From RGIG5057 sp036653755 (lineage in GTDB: Bacteria > Bacillota > Clostridia > TANB77 > CAG-465): a stretch of DNA of 10,139 nucleotides. The stretch lies in the NCBI GenBank assembly GCA_036653755.1, contig JAVVTJ010000043.1, positions 1 to 10,139 of the forward strand, in the 5' to 3' direction. The notes below the pieces were generated by a model. The model had not been told where the DNA came from, did no database searches, and saw nothing but the letters and a program-made list of their open reading frames with translations. This document shows positions 7,542 to 10,139 of this stretch, piece after piece; positions within the stretch are counted from its first letter, which is position 1, and every line of letters begins with the position of its first letter. The translations under genes and the position numbers were made by a program.

Positions 7542-8294
7542 CTATTTTGCCATCTTACGTTTAAAAAATATAAATATTGACACTGCTATTATTGTTATAA
7601 ACATTAATATTATTGCCCAATAATTTTTTATAAAATTTCCAAAACCTGATTCATTATTTGTATTTTTTAAGCTATCTATTTCTTCTTGCTCATTAGATGG
7701 AACTTCTGGTTTTACTACCTCTGGTTTTACTTCTTCTGGTTTTACTACCTCTGGTTTTACTTCTTCTGGTTTTACCGGTTGTGGATTTACTGGTTTTGGT
7801 TTTACTGGATCTTTTGGTTTTACTGGATCTGGATCTACTGGTTTTGGTTTTACTGGATCTGGAACTTTATTTGATGTTACAGAAACTGAACTTTTTCCAA
7901 TAGAAGAAGTATATTTTTTCCCATCTACATCACTTGAAGTAAATCCAGAAATACTAAAATTACCATTTCCTATTACTTCTGCTTTTAAAGTAAATGTTAC
8001 ACTGCTTATTGGATCTGTTGATATAAGTCCTACTTTTCCTGTACCTTTATTATATTTTGCACCACTAGATACTGATGAACAAGTAAAAACCGAAGAATCA
8101 TAATTAAATATAAATCCAGCAGCTCCTACTGGCGCTGTAAAATTTACAGTTACATTTACAGTATCACCTACTGTAACATTTGATTTGTTAGATGATATAT
8201 TAGCACTTGCAGCTGTTGCAGCATTTATTGTAGTTATATTTAAAAATAAACAAACTACTAAAAAAATTGTTGTTATAAATATTGATTTTTTCAA
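7542..8294 (-). CDS. Membrane-anchored cohesin-like domain protein with a proline-rich stalk
   Basis: The protein has 250 residues in four parts. A signal peptide covers about 1-25 (MKK head, hydrophobic core, likely cleavage after TINA). A compact cohesin-like beta-sandwich covers about 31-140, with VGDTVNVTVNF (42-52), GFIFNYDSSVF (60-70) and a late FTLKAEVIGNGNFSISG (101-117), the pattern of short cohesins in Bacillota. A stalk at about 145-199 is rich in Pro, Lys, Val, Asp and Glu. A membrane helix at about 225-244 is followed by KRK and a short cytoplasmic tail. The domain would face outward and could hold dockerin-bearing proteins; the next gene encodes one. No second cohesin, cellulose-binding module or enzyme is present, so this is a simple single-cohesin anchor, not a scaffoldin. 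The start is TTG with AGGGGGA upstream. C72 is the only Cys in the mature part. Dockerin binding is inferred from family knowledge and gene order. Confidence 0.82.
   Translation of the reverse strand: MKKSIFITTIFLVVCLFLNITTINAATAASANISSNKSNVTVGDTVNVTVNFTAPVGAAGFIFNYDSSVFTCSSVSSGAKYNKGTGKVGLISTDPISSVTFTLKAEVIGNGNFSISGFTSSDVDGKKYTSSIGKSSVSVTSNKVPDPVKPKPVDPDPVKPKDPVKPKPVNPQPVKPEEVKPEVVKPEEVKPEVVKPEVPSNEQEEIDSLKNTNNESGFGNFIKNYWAIILMFITIIAVSIFIFFKRKMAK
7711..7770 (-). repeat. Perfect 30-bp tandem repeat (two copies) in the cohesin stalk
   Basis: Bases 7711-7740 and 7741-7770 are identical. They encode a ten-residue unit of the type EEVKPEVVKP twice. Related degenerate units continue to about 7862, including a 25-bp block present at both 7788-7812 and 7836-7860. 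Because 30 is a multiple of three, gain or loss of a unit would change stalk length without shifting the frame. Confidence 0.95.
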
Positions 8295-8310
8295 AATAAT
8301 TCCCCCTATT
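8292..8310 (-). promoter_or_regulatory. Ribosome binding site and TTG start of the cohesin-like gene
   Basis: On the minus strand AGGGGGA stands about 7 nt before the TTG at 8292-8294, which begins a typical MKK-type signal peptide. No ATG lies close by in this frame. The G5 run is an unusual Shine-Dalgarno in this AT-rich sequence. Confidence 0.75.
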
Positions 8311-8329
8311 ATATTTTATATACATATAT

Positions 8330-8358
8330 ATGATACTACATTTTTAGTGTTTTGTCAA
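8330..8358 (-). promoter_or_regulatory. Sigma-A promoter of the cohesin-dockerin operon
   Basis: On the minus strand TTGACA (8353-8358) and TATCAT (8330-8335) are 17 nt apart. Transcription would begin near 8323, giving a leader of about 29 nt with the AGGGGGA site. Together with the terminator at 8474-8510 it makes the cohesin and dockerin genes their own transcription unit. Confidence 0.75.
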
Positions 8359-8430
8359 CATAACTTTGATTTTTTTATTGTTTTTGATTAAATTTCTTTC
8401 ATTTTTTATATTTTTTGTTTTATGTAACCA

Positions 8431-8455
8431 ATATTTCGTATACAATACGATATAT
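8431..8455. promoter_or_regulatory. Dyad-symmetric element upstream of the cohesin promoter (possible operator)
   Basis: A 25-bp dyad has 11-bp arms (8431-8441 and 8445-8455) that match at 10 of 11 positions around a 3-nt centre; the core is TCGTAT-ACA-ATACGA. It lies about 72 nt upstream of the -35 box, within an otherwise T-rich noncoding stretch. The short loop and absence of a T-tract argue against a terminator, and its form fits a dimeric regulator site. No regulator is identified. Confidence 0.35.
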
Positions 8456-8473
8456 GTAATTTTAATATATAAT

Positions 8474-8510
8474 AAAAAATACGAGTTTTCATATTAAAAA
8501 CTCGTATTTT
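8474..8510 (-). terminator. Terminator of the right-hand Ig-repeat gene
   Basis: A 14-bp inverted repeat (arms 8476-8489 and 8497-8510, with the core ACGAG/CTCGT) and a 7-nt loop lies 14 nt beyond the stop codon. On the minus strand it is followed by TT-ATTATATA, which with the T-rich stem end makes a good U-tract. Confidence 0.88.
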
Positions 8511-8524
8511 AAAATTTTACAATA

Positions 8525-10139
8525 CTATATTTTTGGAGTTACTGTAAAGAATATTTCATTTTTATTTCCTACAGCATCTGTAATACTTAATAAATATTTT
8601 CCTTCTTTTACTAAAGTATAAGATTTTGTAGTTGAATCAATTTCTTCTGAAATTCCATTACATGTTAATGCTACTATACCCTCATCCCATGTGAATGTAG
8701 TACCTACTTCATATTTTCCAAGTGCTTCTACTCCAGTTATAACTGGACATATTGTATCTATTGTAAAATTATATTCTACTTTATTATTACGTGATGATAC
8801 TTGTAATACATATTTTCCATCTTTTAGTAATTCTCCTACAATAGCATCTTTTAATTCTCCACCATCTTTGCTAAGCTTTATTTTAGCACTATTTTTCTCC
8901 CAAAGAAGTTGAATAAATGCGTTATATGTAGTACTTGTTAATCTTTCACTTTTTGTATTGTTATACATAGATGCATATATTATTGGTAATTTATCATTTA
9001 CGTATACTATTCTTGTTAATGTTGATACATTTCCATAATTATCAACTGCTTCATATACTACTCTATATATACCAACTAAATTTGTATTTACATAATCAGA
9101 TACTATTTTTTGTGATTTAATACCACTAGGATCAGTTGCTGTGAAACCTTTATCTGTATATGTATCTCCTACTGTTATATCAATTTCAGCTGCACCTTCA
9201 AAGTTCATTTCTGGTCCTATTGTATCTATTACATGTACAATTCTTGTAACTTCATCTGCTTTATTATTATTTGTATCTTTTGCATTATATGTTACTGTAT
9301 ATGTACCAACAACTTTTGTATCTATATTATGCTTACCTGTAATATTAGTATCTTTATCATAATTATCAGTTACTACTGCTCCTGCATCTAGATATGTTGA
9401 TCCTAATTCCACATTAATTTCTTTATTTCCATTAAGTTTAATTGTTGGTTTTGTTGTATCTACAACATTTACTATTCTTTCTACTATTCTAGTTAATCCA
9501 TCTTTATCTGATACTGTATATATAACTTTATATGTTCCAACTACATCAAGTTTTATATTAGTTATATCTATTACTATAGCATCTAATTTATTGCCTTTAT
9601 TATCAACTGCTGTTGCTCCTAGTTCAGTATATATTCCATGTACTTCAATAACTTGTGGATTTACTCCTGTTAATGTTATAGTAGGTTTTGTTGTATCTAT
9701 TACAATAACTTTTCTTGTAACTTCTACAGCTTTATTACCATTTATATCTGTTACATTATATGTAATTATATATGTACCATCTTTATTAACATCTACTGGA
9801 TTTATTGTTACTAATTTGTTAGTTATATCTCTATCATAATTATCAGTTACTATTACACCTTGATCTAAATATGTTGTACCCATATCAATTGTAACTTCTT
9901 TTTCTCCATTAAGTGTTATTACTGGCGCTGTTGTATCTACTACTGTTACTATTAAATCTATGTCTTTTACCACATTGTAATTTACTGTATCTGTTGGTGT
10001 ATATGTTACTTTAAATGTATTTTTTCCTATATTTCCAACTGGTGTAGTTAATACATCTTGGAAACTAAATCCTGCTGGTAATTTTACATCTGCTAATGTT
10101 TTTCCATATTCTGTTACTACACTTGTTGGTAATTTATAT
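8525..10139 (-). CDS. Secreted or surface Ig-repeat (DUF5011-like) protein, C-terminal part (runs off right edge)
   Basis: The frame stays open to the right edge, giving 537 residues without the N-terminus. It opens with a repeat ending YTPTDTVNYN (46-55), a form common in Ig-like repeats of Clostridia surface proteins. Four DUF5011/Ig-like domains follow at about residues 68-147, 148-225, 226-303 and 304-379; three start D-T-T-(A/K)-P and the fourth D-T-I-G-P. The last 150 residues hold two further beta domains; the final one (from about VEALGKYEVGTTFTWDEG) resembles the Ig-like modules that close many Clostridia adhesins. There is no LPXTG, membrane helix or dockerin in the visible part. 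An internal GTG at 9971-9973 is not the start, because the domain continues upstream of it. Its first full repeat shares DNA almost identical to repeats in the dockerin-like gene. The product is probably an adhesin or cell-wall fibre; its anchor and function are unknown. Confidence 0.8.
   Translation of the reverse strand, partial: YKLPTSVVTEYGKTLADVKLPAGFSFQDVLTTPVGNIGKNTFKVTYTPTDTVNYNVVKDIDLIVTVVDTTAPVITLNGEKEVTIDMGTTYLDQGVIVTDNYDRDITNKLVTINPVDVNKDGTYIITYNVTDINGNKAVEVTRKVIVIDTTKPTITLTGVNPQVIEVHGIYTELGATAVDNKGNKLDAIVIDITNIKLDVVGTYKVIYTVSDKDGLTRIVERIVNVVDTTKPTIKLNGNKEINVELGSTYLDAGAVVTDNYDKDTNITGKHNIDTKVVGTYTVTYNAKDTNNNKADEVTRIVHVIDTIGPEMNFEGAAEIDITVGDTYTDKGFTATDPSGIKSQKIVSDYVNTNLVGIYRVVYEAVDNYGNVSTLTRIVYVNDKLPIIYASMYNNTKSERLTSTTYNAFIQLLWEKNSAKIKLSKDGGELKDAIVGELLKDGKYVLQVSSRNNKVEYNFTIDTICPVITGVEALGKYEVGTTFTWDEGIVALTCNGISEEIDSTTKSYTLVKEGKYLLSITDAVGNKNEIFFTVTPKI

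Noticed and set aside
7521..7544. Read-through of the single TAG between the in-frame cohesin and dockerin genes
   Set aside because: A fusion would place a second signal peptide after a membrane helix, and the second gene has its own Shine-Dalgarno and start. I see no read-through signal.
7680..7870. CRISPR array
   Set aside because: The repeats are in-frame coding repeats without unique spacers between them.
7686..7903. Plus-strand open frames rich in Trp, Phe, Tyr or Leu opposite the cohesin stalk
   Set aside because: They are antisense readings of the Pro-Lys-Val-Glu codon repeat, with no ribosome binding site and no protein-like composition.
4641..8294. Cellulosome gene cluster
   Set aside because: There is only one cohesin-like domain, no carbohydrate-binding module and no glycoside hydrolase in the window.
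9971..9973. GTG as start codon of the right-hand Ig-repeat gene
   Set aside because: The frame stays open upstream to the window edge and encodes a recognisable Ig-repeat end (YTPTDTVNYN), so the true start is outside the window.

Overview
The window is strongly AT-rich and looks like the chromosome of a low-GC Bacillota, most likely a spore-forming member of the Clostridia. The evidence is a spoVG gene, a ComEC competence channel, purine-rich Shine-Dalgarno sites, near-consensus TTGACA/TATAAT promoters, and a surface protein with a sigma-K-like promoter. Every gene I can support is on the minus strand, so transcription runs from right to left. I cannot name the genus.

Layout, left to right: (1) the N-terminal 341 residues of ComEC, running off the left edge; (2) spoVG, with its own consensus promoter and a strong hairpin terminator; (3) a free-standing DUF2344 (radical-SAM-linked) protein with its own promoter; (4) a 580-residue protein without a signal peptide, built from a DUF11-like domain, two SdrD_B-like repeats, a DUF5011-like Ig domain, a HIINAEGEKIQ-type helical tail and a Cys-rich end, behind a sigma-K-like promoter; (5) tRNA-Gly(UCC) with an encoded CCA and its own promoter; (6) a two-gene unit encoding a membrane-anchored cohesin-like protein followed 18 nt later by a secreted protein with a dockerin-like module and five Ig-like repeats; (7) the C-terminal 537 residues of another Ig-repeat protein, running off the right edge.

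The right half (about 4.6 to 10.1 kb) is a cell-surface locus. The cohesin-like protein would sit in the membrane with its cohesin domain held out on a Pro/Lys/Glu-rich stalk. Its operon partner carries a dockerin-like duplication near its N-terminus, followed by a rod of Ig-like repeats and a C-terminal region I do not recognise. No enzyme domain is visible. The simplest reading is a small cohesin-dockerin pair that tethers a surface fibre or adhesin rather than a cellulosome. This pairing is inferred from domain content and gene order. The neighbouring Ig-repeat protein is a separate transcription unit, set apart by a terminator and a promoter, and shares near-identical repeat DNA with the dockerin gene.

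The left half is mostly housekeeping and sporulation genes, each apparently transcribed from its own promoter.
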